Below, in pieces: positions 37,787 to 47,423 of a DNA stretch of 64,000 nt. Made by a program: the position numbers and the translations under genes. The DNA comes from Ralstonia condita. GTDB taxonomy: Bacteria; Pseudomonadota; Gammaproteobacteria; Burkholderiales; Burkholderiaceae. Numbering within the stretch: position 1 is the first letter of the stretch; each line of letters begins with the position of its first letter. The stretch is taken from NCBI RefSeq assembly GCF_958405655.1, contig NZ_CATYWO010000001.1, forward strand, positions 434,001 through 498,000, in the 5' to 3' direction. The notes under the pieces are model-generated. The model was given only the letters and a program-made list of their open reading frames with translations, made no database searches and was not told the DNA's origin.

Positions 37787-37803
37787 TGTTGCATTCTGGA
37801 GCA
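37787..37803 (+). promoter_or_regulatory. Activator site B between the two divergent sigma-54 promoters
   Basis: TGTTGC-ATTCT-GGAGCA, a full match to the pattern. Its centre is 22 bp from site A and about 100 bp from either predicted start of transcription. Confidence 0.75.
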
Positions 37804-37867
37804 ATCAACCGGCCGTGCGAGGCCGCAGAGCCGATGCCGCGCACGTGGAGCGCACGCGGTCAGGCAT

Positions 37868-37883
37868 GGCCCGCCTTTTGCAG
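37868..37883 (+). promoter_or_regulatory. Sigma-54 promoter of the aldehyde dehydrogenase
   Basis: TGGCCCGCCTTTTGCA fits the -24/-12 consensus except for one base and lies 65 bp before the ATG. Confidence 0.8.
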
Positions 37884-37948
37884 AGTCTGAGCGGACACAG
37901 CGTCGACCAGAACGCTGACGTCATCACTCATACATCAGGAGACAACCC

Positions 37949-39469
<1,521 letters not shown>

Positions 39470-39518
39470 TGGTGTAGCAGACGCGGGCGGCGGCCCGTCA
39501 TACCCAACCCCCCGCCCG

Positions 39519-39530
39519 CCCCCCCCCCCC
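39519..39530 (+). repeat. Tract of 12 cytosines upstream of the TonB receptor gene
   Basis: Twelve consecutive C follow CCCCCCGCCCG and end 53 bp before the ATG. Such tracts can change length by slippage. Confidence 0.9.
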
Positions 39531-39583
39531 ACCCGCGCAGCAAAGACTTCGCGGGCAAACATAACGATCCCGGAGACACGGCT

Positions 39584-41875
39584 ATGAGCCGCCCCCACGT
39601 GCCGTGGCATCGGTCGCGTCATGCCGCGCTGCGCCTGTGTTCTGCGAGCGCACTGGCTTGCGGGCCGGCCCTGGCGATGGCTCAGGCCGCGCCACCGGTC
39701 ACCGATCCGCTCCTGACACTCGCCACCACCACGGTCATCGGCACGACACCGCTGCTTGGCGTCGGCACGCCGCTGTCGCAGGTCTCCGCGAATGTGCAGA
39801 CGCTGCGCGGCAGCGATCTGCGCAGCCAGCATCGCACGGTCCTCACCGACGACTTCGAGAAGAACCTGCCCAGCGTCGACATCAACGAGGTGCAGGGCAA
39901 CCCCTATCAGACCGATCTTCACTATCGCGGCTTTACCGCATCGCCGGTGCTCGGTACGCCGCAGGGGCTGTCGGTCTTTGTCGACGGCGTGCGCGCCAAC
40001 GAGCCGTTCGGCGACGTGGTCAACTGGGACCTGATTCCGCGCATGGCGATCGACACCATCCAGTTGATCCCGGGGTCGAATCCGACCTACGGTCTGAACA
40101 CGCTGGGTGGCGCCATCACCATCGCCACGAAGAACGGCAAGCAGAGTCGCGGCGGCTCCGCCGAGGTATCGGGCGGCTCCTGGGGCCGCAAATCGGCGCA
40201 GGCGGAACAGGGCGGGACGATCGGAAGCCAACTCGATTACTACGTCAGTGCCAGCGCGCTGAACGACAACGGCTGGGCCGATCACAACGCCAGCCGGATC
40301 CGCCAGGCGTTCGGCAAGCTGCGCTACACCGGCGCTGACACCACGCTGTCGCTCTCCATGGGCGGCGCTGACAACACGCTGCAGGGCACGCAGACGATCC
40401 CGCGTGCGTGGCTCGGCAACCCAGCCCAGCCGTACACCTTCCCGGACACGAACCAGAACAGCACGGCCTACGTCACGCTGTCTGGCGACCACGCCTTCAG
40501 TGACGATCTGCAACTGAGCGCGAACGTCTATTACCGGCATTTCCGCAACGCCAACCTCAGCAGCAACGTCAACGAGGACTTTGGCAGCGTTGACGCAAAC
40601 GGGAATGTCGACACGGTGCAGTCGCGCAACGCCCAGTCCGTCATTTCCACGGACAGCTACGGTGCCGGCGTGCAACTGACGCGCATGGACACGATTGCCG
40701 GGCGGGACAATCAACTGGTGGTGGGCGCGGCGGCCGACTTTGCAAATTCCGGCTTCACCCAGGCCTCGCAGGACGCCTTCTTTACCGATGCGCGTGCGTC
40801 GATCGGCACGGGGGATTTCACCCAGACCACCCATGCGAAGACGCGCAACAGCAACCTTGGCGTGTACTTCAACAACACGCTGTCGCTCGGCAAGCCGTGG
40901 ACGCTCACGCTGGCGGGCCGCTACAACGTTGCGCGCGCCGTCATTCGTGATGCCAGCGGTGCGCAGCCGCTGCTCGACGGCGATCACACGTTCTCGCGCT
41001 TCAACCCCGCCATCGGCCTGAACTGGAACCCCACGCCCGGCCTCACCGCCTATGCGACCTATAACGAGGGCATGCGCGCGCCAACGGCCATTGAACTCGC
41101 CTGCGCAGATCCAGCCGCACCGTGTTCGTTGCCCAACAATTTCATTGCCGATCCGCCGCTCAAGCCGGTCGTCTCGAAGACGTTCGAGGTGGGCCTGCGT
41201 GGCCGCGTGGGCCAGGCCACCACGTGGAGTGCCGCCGTCTACAACACGACGCTCAACGATGACATCCAGTTCGTGAGCGCCGGCGCCGCCAGCACGCTGG
41301 GCTTCTTCCAGAACGTCGGGCGCACCCGCCGCCAGGGCTTCGAGCTTGCGGGGCGCACGCAGGCCGGACCTCTCGGCATCAGCGCCAGCTACAGCTACGT
41401 CAGTGCCACCTACCGCTCTGCGTGGACGGAGCACAGCCCGAGCAATTCCAGCGCAGACGCGGGCGGCAATATCAGCATCAAGCCGGGCGACCGCATCCCC
41501 GGCATCCCCGAGAGCACGGCCAAGCTCCGGCTCGACTACAGCGCCACGCCCAAATGGAAGATCGGTACCAGTCTGGTCTGGCGCGGGAGCATCTACGCGC
41601 GCGGCGATGAGAACAACGCGGATGCCAACGGCAGGCTGTCCGGCTATTTCCTCGCTGATCTCGACACGACCTACCAGGTCACGAGGCAACTGCAGGTCTT
41701 CGCCACGGTATCGAACCTGTTCAACCACCGTTACCAGAGCTTCGGTGTGCTTGGCGCAAATGCCTTCACCGGGCCGAACAACACCTTCAATGGCACGAAC
41801 CCGGTCAGCGGGCAGTTCGTCGCGCCGGGTGCGCCACGCAGCGTGTGGATCGGGTTGCGATATGCGTGGCAGTAG
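39584..41875 (+). CDS. TonB-dependent outer-membrane receptor
   Basis: A 763-residue receptor with a signal peptide ending near ALAMAQA, a plug domain (about residues 45-165, with SVFVDGVRANEPFGDVVNWD and GLNTLGGAITIATKNGK) and a 22-strand barrel ending in RSVWIGLRYAWQ. The ligand is not readable. It lies between the aldehyde dehydrogenase and the PQQ alcohol dehydrogenase genes. Uptake of a lanthanide chelate or of PQQ is therefore plausible, since TonB receptors serve both in other bacteria, but this is inference. GGAGACACG precedes the ATG. No convincing sigma-54 box is present, and a 12-C tract lies upstream. Confidence 0.88.
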   Translation: MSRPHVPWHRSRHAALRLCSASALACGPALAMAQAAPPVTDPLLTLATTTVIGTTPLLGVGTPLSQVSANVQTLRGSDLRSQHRTVLTDDFEKNLPSVDINEVQGNPYQTDLHYRGFTASPVLGTPQGLSVFVDGVRANEPFGDVVNWDLIPRMAIDTIQLIPGSNPTYGLNTLGGAITIATKNGKQSRGGSAEVSGGSWGRKSAQAEQGGTIGSQLDYYVSASALNDNGWADHNASRIRQAFGKLRYTGADTTLSLSMGGADNTLQGTQTIPRAWLGNPAQPYTFPDTNQNSTAYVTLSGDHAFSDDLQLSANVYYRHFRNANLSSNVNEDFGSVDANGNVDTVQSRNAQSVISTDSYGAGVQLTRMDTIAGRDNQLVVGAAADFANSGFTQASQDAFFTDARASIGTGDFTQTTHAKTRNSNLGVYFNNTLSLGKPWTLTLAGRYNVARAVIRDASGAQPLLDGDHTFSRFNPAIGLNWNPTPGLTAYATYNEGMRAPTAIELACADPAAPCSLPNNFIADPPLKPVVSKTFEVGLRGRVGQATTWSAAVYNTTLNDDIQFVSAGAASTLGFFQNVGRTRRQGFELAGRTQAGPLGISASYSYVSATYRSAWTEHSPSNSSADAGGNISIKPGDRIPGIPESTAKLRLDYSATPKWKIGTSLVWRGSIYARGDENNADANGRLSGYFLADLDTTYQVTRQLQVFATVSNLFNHRYQSFGVLGANAFTGPNNTFNGTNPVSGQFVAPGAPRSVWIGLRYAWQ

Positions 41876-41896
41876 GGCGGCGTGAGACACCGCGCG

Positions 41897-41913
41897 TGCT
41901 CCATTTCGCAACA
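41897..41913 (-). promoter_or_regulatory. Activator site 1 upstream of the PQQ alcohol dehydrogenase
   Basis: The minus strand reads TGTTGC-GAAAT-GGAGCA, a full match to the repeated pattern. Confidence 0.75.
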
Positions 41914-41925
41914 GCGCAGGTGATG

Positions 41926-41942
41926 TGTTGCGTCATGGCGCA
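41926..41942 (+). promoter_or_regulatory. Activator site 2 upstream of the PQQ alcohol dehydrogenase
   Basis: TGTTGC-GTCAT-GGCGCA matches the pattern at 11 of 12 positions. Its centre is 29 bp from site 1. Confidence 0.65.
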
Positions 41943-41994
41943 CAACCGGACGCGCCAGGCCGCATGGGACCGCTGCGTTTTCGCGGTTGCCGGG

Positions 41995-42010
41995 TGGCAT
42001 GGGATTTGCC
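41995..42010 (+). promoter_or_regulatory. Sigma-54 promoter of the PQQ alcohol dehydrogenase
   Basis: TGGCATGGGATTTGCC has GG and GC at the required spacing and TTTGC at -12. It lies 70 bp before the ATG. Confidence 0.8.
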
Positions 42011-42080
42011 AAGGAGCCGTCCGGTGCGACTGGCGCATCAGCGGACTTTGACAACAACGAGAGAGGTAGAGGAGATAACG

Positions 42081-43835
42081 ATGAGAACACTACGAGTGAT
42101 CACGCTTGCGGCGGCAAGCCTGACGGCAACGCTCGCCGCATACGCTGCAACGCCCCCTGTCACTGACGCGATGATCCAGAACGACGCGAAGTCGACTGGT
42201 GACGTGCTGACCTGGGGGATGGGCACGCAGGGGCAGCGCTTCTCCGGGCTCACCAAGATCAACACGAAGAACGTCAGCCAGCTGGTGCCGGCGTGGTCGT
42301 TCTCGTTCGGCGGCGAAAAGCAGCGCGGGCAGGAAGCGCAGCCGCTGATCTACAACGGCAAGATGTTCGTGACCGCGTCGTACTCGCGCATCTATGCGAT
42401 CGACCTGAAGACCGGCGCCAAGCTCTGGAAGTATGAGCAGCGCCTGCCCGAGAACATCATGCCCTGCTGCGATGTGGTCAATCGCGGCGCAGCGCTTTAC
42501 GACAACCTGGTCATCTTCGGCACGCTGGATGCACAGCTCGTCGCCCTGAACCAGGACACCGGCAAGGTGGTGTGGAAGGAGAAGATCGACGATTACGCCG
42601 CCGGCTACTCCTACACCGCCGCCCCGCTGATCGTGAAGGGCATGGTGCTGACCGGCGTGTCCGGTGGCGAGTTTGGCGTGGTGGGCCGCGTGGAGGCACG
42701 CGATGCCAAGACTGGCCAACTGATCTGGACCCGTCCGACCGTCGAAGGCCACATGGGCTACAAGTACGACAAGGACGGCAACAAGACCGAGAACGGCATG
42801 ACCGGTACGCTCAACGCCAGCTGGCCCGGCGAGACGTGGAAGACCGGCGGCGCATCGACGTGGCTGGGTGGCACGTACGATCCGCAGACGAACCTCGTCT
42901 ACTTCGGCACGGGCAACCCCGGCCCGTGGAACAGCCACATCCGCAAGGGCGACAACCTGTATTCGTCGTCCACGCTGGCACTCGACCCCGACACCGGCAA
43001 GATCGTCTGGCATTACCAGAACACGCCAAACGACGGCTGGGACTTTGACGGCGTCAACGAGTTCATCACTTTCGACATGGACGGCAAGCGCGTGGGCGGC
43101 AAGGCCGACCGTAACGGCTTCTTCTATGTGAATGACGCGAAGACCGGCAAGCTGCTCAATGCCTTCCCGTTCGTGAAGGTCAACTGGGCCACCAGCATCG
43201 ACCTGAAGACCGGGCGGCCGAACTACGCGCCGGACCACCGCCCGGGTGACCCAACCGCGGCCACCGGCGAAGACAAGAAGGGCAAGTCGGTCTTTGCCGA
43301 GCCAGGCTTCCTCGGGGGCAAGAACCAGATGCCGATGGCGTACAGCCCGCAGACCGGCCTGTTCTACGTGCCGTCCAACGAGTGGGGCATGGACATCTGG
43401 AACGAACCCGTCAGCTACAAGAAGGGCGCGGCCTACCTGGGTGCGGGCTTCACCATCAAGCCGCTCAACGAGGACTACATCGGCGCACTGCGCGCGGTGA
43501 ATCCCAAGACCGGCAAGATCGAGTGGGAAATCAAGAACTACGCGCCGCTGTGGGGTGGTGTCATGACCACCGCCGGCGGGCTGGTGTTCTGGGGCACGCC
43601 CGAGGGCTTCCTGAAGGCAGCCGACGCCAAGACGGGCAAGGAGCTGTGGAAATTCCAGACCGGCAGCGGCATCGTTGCACCGCCGGTCACCTGGGAAGAC
43701 GGCGGTGAGCAGTATGTGGCCGTGGTCTCGGGCTGGGGCGGCGCCGTGCCGCTGTGGGGCGGTGAGGTGGCCAAGCGCGTGAACTTCCTGGAGCAGGGCG
43801 GCTCGGTCTGGGTGTTCAAGCTGCACAAGAACTAA
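42081..43835 (+). CDS. pedH: PQQ-dependent alcohol dehydrogenase with lanthanide signature (PedH/ExaA type)
   Basis: A periplasmic quinoprotein of 584 residues that oxidises ethanol and related alcohols to aldehydes and passes electrons to a cytochrome c. The signal peptide is MRTLRVITLAAASLTATLAAYA. The adjacent-cysteine disulfide is in MPCCDVVNRGAALY, and tryptophan-docking repeats are visible, such as TGKIVWHYQNTPNDGWDFDG. In that segment the catalytic Asp321 is followed two residues later by Asp323. This extra Asp is the mark of lanthanide-dependent enzymes (XoxF, PedH), where calcium enzymes have Ser or Ala. Other motifs resemble ExaA more than XoxF. The strong site GAGGTAGAGGAGATAACG precedes the ATG. 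Confidence 0.93.
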   Translation: MRTLRVITLAAASLTATLAAYAATPPVTDAMIQNDAKSTGDVLTWGMGTQGQRFSGLTKINTKNVSQLVPAWSFSFGGEKQRGQEAQPLIYNGKMFVTASYSRIYAIDLKTGAKLWKYEQRLPENIMPCCDVVNRGAALYDNLVIFGTLDAQLVALNQDTGKVVWKEKIDDYAAGYSYTAAPLIVKGMVLTGVSGGEFGVVGRVEARDAKTGQLIWTRPTVEGHMGYKYDKDGNKTENGMTGTLNASWPGETWKTGGASTWLGGTYDPQTNLVYFGTGNPGPWNSHIRKGDNLYSSSTLALDPDTGKIVWHYQNTPNDGWDFDGVNEFITFDMDGKRVGGKADRNGFFYVNDAKTGKLLNAFPFVKVNWATSIDLKTGRPNYAPDHRPGDPTAATGEDKKGKSVFAEPGFLGGKNQMPMAYSPQTGLFYVPSNEWGMDIWNEPVSYKKGAAYLGAGFTIKPLNEDYIGALRAVNPKTGKIEWEIKNYAPLWGGVMTTAGGLVFWGTPEGFLKAADAKTGKELWKFQTGSGIVAPPVTWEDGGEQYVAVVSGWGGAVPLWGGEVAKRVNFLEQGGSVWVFKLHKN

Positions 43836-43841
43836 GCCGTA

Positions 43842-43885
43842 CCGCGCCGGGCTGTGCGCTCCCAACGGCGCACGGCCGGGCGCGG
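43842..43885 (+). repeat. Long GC-rich hairpin between the dehydrogenase and cytochrome c genes
   Basis: The arms 43842-43859 and 43868-43885 form a stem of about 17 pairs with one mismatch and one G-T pair around an 8-base loop. There is no T-run, so it may stabilise the 3' end of the dehydrogenase message rather than end transcription. Confidence 0.6.
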
Positions 43886-43921
43886 CCAATTGACAGCGTC
43901 ATGGAGTCTTGGAAAGTGATC

Positions 43922-44248
43922 ATGCGCAATGGAGTGTTCTCGCTGCTGACCCTGGTGTCGGCGGCAACCTGCGCGGCTGGCGCCCACGCAGCGCCCGATA
44001 TGCAGGCGCTGGCGGAGAAAAGCGGTTGTTTGTCGTGCCACAGCGTGCAGAACAAGGTGGTCGGACCTGCATTCGTCGATGTGGCGGCCAAATACAAGGG
44101 CGATGCAGAGGCGCCCACCCGGCTTGCGCAGAAGGTGCGCGCTGGAGGTAAGGGTGTCTGGGGCCGCATCCCCATGCCGCCGCATCCCGAACTCAAGGAA
44201 GACGAGGCACGGCAGCTGGTGGCGTGGGTGCTGAGCGCGGGGTCGTGA
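43922..44248 (+). CDS. Small periplasmic cytochrome c (class I)
   Basis: A 108-residue cytochrome with a signal peptide ending near AAGAHA, the heme motif C36-L-S-C39-H40 and a likely axial Met in GRIPMPPHP. Size and layout are those of cytochrome c551/c552. It lies 86 bp after the PQQ alcohol dehydrogenase on the same strand and is separated from it only by a hairpin, so it is a candidate electron carrier from that enzyme. GGAAAG precedes the ATG at 43922; a start at 43901 is possible but poorer. A terminator follows. Confidence 0.88.
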   Translation: MRNGVFSLLTLVSAATCAAGAHAAPDMQALAEKSGCLSCHSVQNKVVGPAFVDVAAKYKGDAEAPTRLAQKVRAGGKGVWGRIPMPPHPELKEDEARQLVAWVLSAGS

Positions 44249-44297
44249 CGGCGCCCGGCGAGACGCCGGCACTGTCCGGCATGGGATCCCGCTGAAG

Positions 44298-44321
44298 GGG
44301 GCGCGCGCTGCGCCCCTTTTT
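44298..44321 (+). terminator. Rho-independent terminator after the small cytochrome c
   Basis: GGGGCGC at 44298-44304 pairs with GCGCCCC at 44310-44316 around GCGCT and is followed by TTTTT. It lies between convergent genes, and A residues before the stem could let it also end the pqq operon. Confidence 0.85.
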
Positions 44322-45506
44322 CTATGACTTCGCCAAGCGGCGCGAATTGGCGTCGGTGCGAAAGAGGATGGGGACCTCACCCGTGCGCGCGTCCCGCATC
44401 TGCCCGAAGCCGTTCATCGACGCCATCCTGCCCTGCAGCACAACGGTCTGCAGCGCTGCGTGATCGGGAGAGTGGCCGCAGACCGGATCGGTGCGCGCCG
44501 CGTCGCCGGTCAGCAGATAGGCCTGGCAGCGGCAGCCGCCGTAGTCGTCTTCGCGCGAGTCGCACGAGCGGCAGGGCTCGGGCATCCAATGGGTGCCGCG
44601 AAAGCGCTGGAAGGCGTCGCTCGTCCGCCAGATCTCGCGCAGGGGGGTGTCCAGCACGTTGGGCAGAACCAGCCCCGGCAGCATGCGTGCGGAGTGGCAC
44701 GGCAGCGCCACGCCGTCTGGCGCCACGCCCAGGAAGGTCGTGCCCCAGCCGTTCATGCACTTCTTGGGGCGCTGCTCGAAATAGTCGGGCACGACGTACA
44801 GCAGCTGGCATCGATTGCCGATGCGGGCGCGGTAGTCGTTGACCACCGCTTCGGCGTCGCGCAACTGCTCCAGCGTCGGCATGAGTGAGAGGCGGTTTTC
44901 CCACGCCCAGCCGTAGTACTGCGTGTTGGCCAGCTCAAGGTACTCGGCGCCGATCTCCAGTGCCATGTCGATGATGGCGCCCACGTGCGGCAGGTTGTGC
45001 CGGTGCATGACGCAGTTCATGACCATGGGGTAGTCGTGCGCCTTGATGAGATCCGCCACGCGGCGTTTCAGATCGAAGGTGCGCGTGCTCGACAGAAAGT
45101 CATTGAGCTCGCGTGTCGAATCCTGGAACGACAGCTGAATGTGATCGAGCCCCGCCGCACGCAGCGCGCCGAGCCGTTCATCGGTCAGGCCCACGCCAGA
45201 CGTCACGAGGTTCACGTAGAACCCGAGCCGGTGCGCGTGCGCGACCAGCGTTTCGAGATCCTTGCGCAACAGCGGCTCGCCGCCGGACAGGCCAAGTTGC
45301 ACCGCACCGAGCGCACGTGCCTGGGTGAAGACGTCGCACCACTGCTCCGTGCTCAGTTCACGGTCGTGCCGGGTGTAGTCGACCGGGTTGGAGCAGAACG
45401 CGCAGTGCAGCGGACACCGATAGGTCAGCTCGGCCAGCAGCCAGAGCGGCGGGCCCGCGACCGTCTCCGCTGCCGCGTCAAACGAGCCAGCCGCGTTCGA
45501 GTGCAT
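44322..45506 (-). CDS. pqqE: PQQ biosynthesis radical SAM enzyme PqqE
   Basis: PqqE forms the carbon-carbon bond between Glu and Tyr of the PqqA peptide, the first step of PQQ synthesis, with PqqD as peptide chaperone. The 394-residue protein has the radical SAM motif C31-P-L-H-C35-A-F-C38 and, near the C-terminus, the Cys-rich SPASM region CRSCDSREDDYGGCRCQAY for auxiliary iron-sulfur clusters. The ATG at 45506 overlaps the end of pqqD by 29 bp; an upstream TTG at 45515 in the same frame is less likely. It is the last gene of pqqABCDE. Confidence 0.95.
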   Translation of the reverse strand: MHSNAAGSFDAAAETVAGPPLWLLAELTYRCPLHCAFCSNPVDYTRHDRELSTEQWCDVFTQARALGAVQLGLSGGEPLLRKDLETLVAHAHRLGFYVNLVTSGVGLTDERLGALRAAGLDHIQLSFQDSTRELNDFLSSTRTFDLKRRVADLIKAHDYPMVMNCVMHRHNLPHVGAIIDMALEIGAEYLELANTQYYGWAWENRLSLMPTLEQLRDAEAVVNDYRARIGNRCQLLYVVPDYFEQRPKKCMNGWGTTFLGVAPDGVALPCHSARMLPGLVLPNVLDTPLREIWRTSDAFQRFRGTHWMPEPCRSCDSREDDYGGCRCQAYLLTGDAARTDPVCGHSPDHAALQTVVLQGRMASMNGFGQMRDARTGEVPILFRTDANSRRLAKS

Positions 45507-45750
45507 GGTGGACAAAGGCGTGGACTTCCGGAGCGATGCCCTGCACGCCGAAGGCGGATTGCAGGTCGTCGATCAGCATGTCGAGGGTGTGGGCTCCATC
45601 GCAACGCTGCAGGATCGCGGCGGCGCTGTCGTTGAGCGTGACCATCCCCTCGGGATAGAGCAGCACCCAACTGTGCTGCATGTCTTCCCACTGGAGGCGG
45701 AACGTACGGTGCAGCGTGGGGCGGGCCGGGTCAGACAGGGACGCAGTCAT
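45478..45750 (-). CDS. pqqD: PqqA-binding chaperone PqqD
   Basis: PqqD binds the PqqA peptide and presents it to PqqE. The 90-residue protein has the family pattern FRLQWEDMQHSWVLLYPEGM and VTLNDSAAAILQRCDGAHT, forming the small winged-helix RiPP recognition element. The ATG at 45750 is used; it overlaps the end of pqqC by 20 bp, which suggests translational coupling, and the 3' end overlaps pqqE. A reading from 45774 would add eight residues. Confidence 0.93.
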   Translation of the reverse strand: MTASLSDPARPTLHRTFRLQWEDMQHSWVLLYPEGMVTLNDSAAAILQRCDGAHTLDMLIDDLQSAFGVQGIAPEVHAFVHHALERGWLV

Positions 45751-46441
45751 GGGTGTGAGCTTGTTGAATGGCATCGAGCATCGACCAAAGGATGTCGAGC
45801 TTGAATTGCAGAATGTCGAGCGCGCGCTGTTGCTGCTCGGGCGTACGGAAGTAGTCGAGCGTCACGCGCAGGCCGTGCTCGACATCGCGCGAGGCCAGCG
45901 GAATGCGCGAGCGGAAATACGCCAGCCCTTCCGGCTGCACCCACGGGTACTGCTCGGGCCAGCCCGCCAGCCGCTCCTTGTGGATGTCCGGCGCAAACAT
46001 CTCCGTGAGCGAGGAGCACACCGCTTCCTGCCAGGGCACACGGCGCGCGAAGTTGACATAGGCGTCCACGGCGAAGCGCACGCCCGGCAGCAGATGCCGG
46101 TGCGACCACAGCGCGTCGCGCGTGAGCCCGACGGCCTCGCCCAGGCGCACCCAGCTCTCGATGCCGCCAGGCTGCGTGTCGTTGCCGTCGTGATCGTGGA
46201 TGCGGATGATCCACTCGCGGCGCGTTTCGCGGTCGGGGCAGTTCGACAGGATGGCCGCGTCCTTGAGCGGGATGTTCACCTGGTAGTAAAAGCGGTTGGC
46301 GACCCAGGTGCGGATCTCGTCCGGCGTGCATGCGCCGGCGCGCATGCGCAGGTTGAACGGGTGATGAATGTGGTAACCCGCCTGCTTCGCACGCAGCCGG
46401 GCTTCGAATTCTTCAGCGTTCCAGGCAACAGGGTGTGTCAT
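45731..46441 (-). CDS. pqqC: Pyrroloquinoline-quinone synthase PqqC
   Basis: PqqC carries out the last step of PQQ synthesis, an eight-electron oxidation and ring closure that uses oxygen and no metal. The 236-residue all-helical protein contains YHIHHPFNLRMRAG, NRFYYQVNIPLKDAAILSNC, and HDHDGND, whose His and Arg residues form the active site. Length is normal. Its ATG overlaps the pqqB stop by four bases (ATGA), so the two genes are translationally coupled. Confidence 0.96.
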   Translation of the reverse strand: MTHPVAWNAEEFEARLRAKQAGYHIHHPFNLRMRAGACTPDEIRTWVANRFYYQVNIPLKDAAILSNCPDRETRREWIIRIHDHDGNDTQPGGIESWVRLGEAVGLTRDALWSHRHLLPGVRFAVDAYVNFARRVPWQEAVCSSLTEMFAPDIHKERLAGWPEQYPWVQPEGLAYFRSRIPLASRDVEHGLRVTLDYFRTPEQQQRALDILQFKLDILWSMLDAIQQAHTHDCVPV

Positions 46442-47355
46442 AGCGCGATTTCCATGCCGTCGTAGGCCACCTCGATGCCATGCGCGTCGAGCTCGCGACG
46501 CTGCGGCGAGTCTTCGTCGAGGATCGGATTGGTGTTGTTGATGTGGATGAGCACCTTGCGCGTGGCCGGCAGCTGGTCGAGCGTCTCGATCATGCCGCCC
46601 GGACCGGACTGCGCAAGGTGTCCCATGTCGGCCGCCGTCTTGGCAGAGAAGCCAAGGTCTTTCATTTCGTCGTCGTGCCAGCATGTGCCGTCGACCAGGA
46701 CGACGTCCGCCGCGCCCATCTCGTCGAACACGTGCGGTTCAATGCGGGCGAGACCGGGTGCGTAGAAGGCGCGCCGGCCGCTCTTGCGATCGACGATGCG
46801 CAGGCCGATGTTGTCTCCCAGGCGCCGTGCGTTGCGGCTCGGGGAGTAGGGCGGCGCCTTGCTTTCCAGCGGGATGGCGGTCAGCGCGACATCCTGCAGC
46901 GGCGGGATCGAAAACGCAGTCCCATCCAGCGCCAGCGCGCGCGTGTCGAGCCCGCAGTAGTGCGACAGCATGCGGGTCAGCGGAAACGCCGTGGACAGAT
47001 CGCTGAGCACGGCTGCCGAGGCATAGACGGGCAACGGCTGCCGGTGCTCGCGCAGCATCAGCAGGCCGGTCACGTGGTCGATCTGCGCGTCCATCAGCAG
47101 CACGGCCGCGATGCCGGTATCGCGCGGCGCGCGTGCGGGTTGCAACGCCGGGGTGGCGCGCAACTGCGCCAGGATGTCCGGCGATGCGTTGACGACGATC
47201 CAGTTCTGGTGCGCGTCGCCAAGCGCGATGGAAGACTGCGTGCGCGGCGTCGCGCGCAGCGTGCCCTGGCGCACGCCATCGCAATTGCGGCAGTTGCAGT
47301 TCCACTGCGGAAAGCCCCCGCCAGCGGCCGAGCCAAGAACCTTCAGTGTCGTCAT
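46438..47355 (-). CDS. pqqB: PQQ biosynthesis protein PqqB
   Basis: PqqB is an MBL-fold protein that acts as an iron-dependent hydroxylase on the Glu-Tyr intermediate in PQQ synthesis. The 305-residue protein begins MTTLKVLGSAAGGGFPQWNC and has the CNCRNCDG cysteine cluster near residue 20 that holds a structural zinc. The MBL-like motif is changed to DAQIDHVTGL, as is usual in PqqB. It is the second gene of the operon, separated from pqqA by a terminator-like hairpin. Confidence 0.95.
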   Translation of the reverse strand: MTTLKVLGSAAGGGFPQWNCNCRNCDGVRQGTLRATPRTQSSIALGDAHQNWIVVNASPDILAQLRATPALQPARAPRDTGIAAVLLMDAQIDHVTGLLMLREHRQPLPVYASAAVLSDLSTAFPLTRMLSHYCGLDTRALALDGTAFSIPPLQDVALTAIPLESKAPPYSPSRNARRLGDNIGLRIVDRKSGRRAFYAPGLARIEPHVFDEMGAADVVLVDGTCWHDDEMKDLGFSAKTAADMGHLAQSGPGGMIETLDQLPATRKVLIHINNTNPILDEDSPQRRELDAHGIEVAYDGMEIAL

Positions 47356-47423
47356 GATGCAAGGTCAACAGTGTCGGACGGATTGAGCAAGAAGCCGGCC
47401 AGGTGCTGGCCGCGCCGACAGAC

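Noticed and set aside
39470..39583. TGGTGTAGCAGACGCG before the TonB receptor as a sigma-54 promoter
   Set aside because: GG and GC are correctly spaced, but the -12 part lacks the T-T-G-C pattern and no activator site is near.
42081..43835. Naming the PQQ dehydrogenase XoxF or MxaF
   Set aside because: The lanthanide Asp is shared with XoxF, but the surrounding motifs (MPCCDVVNRGAALY, NPGPWN, SWPGETWKTGG) and the PedF-like cytochrome match ethanol-type enzymes. No MxaG/XoxG-type cytochrome pair is present.
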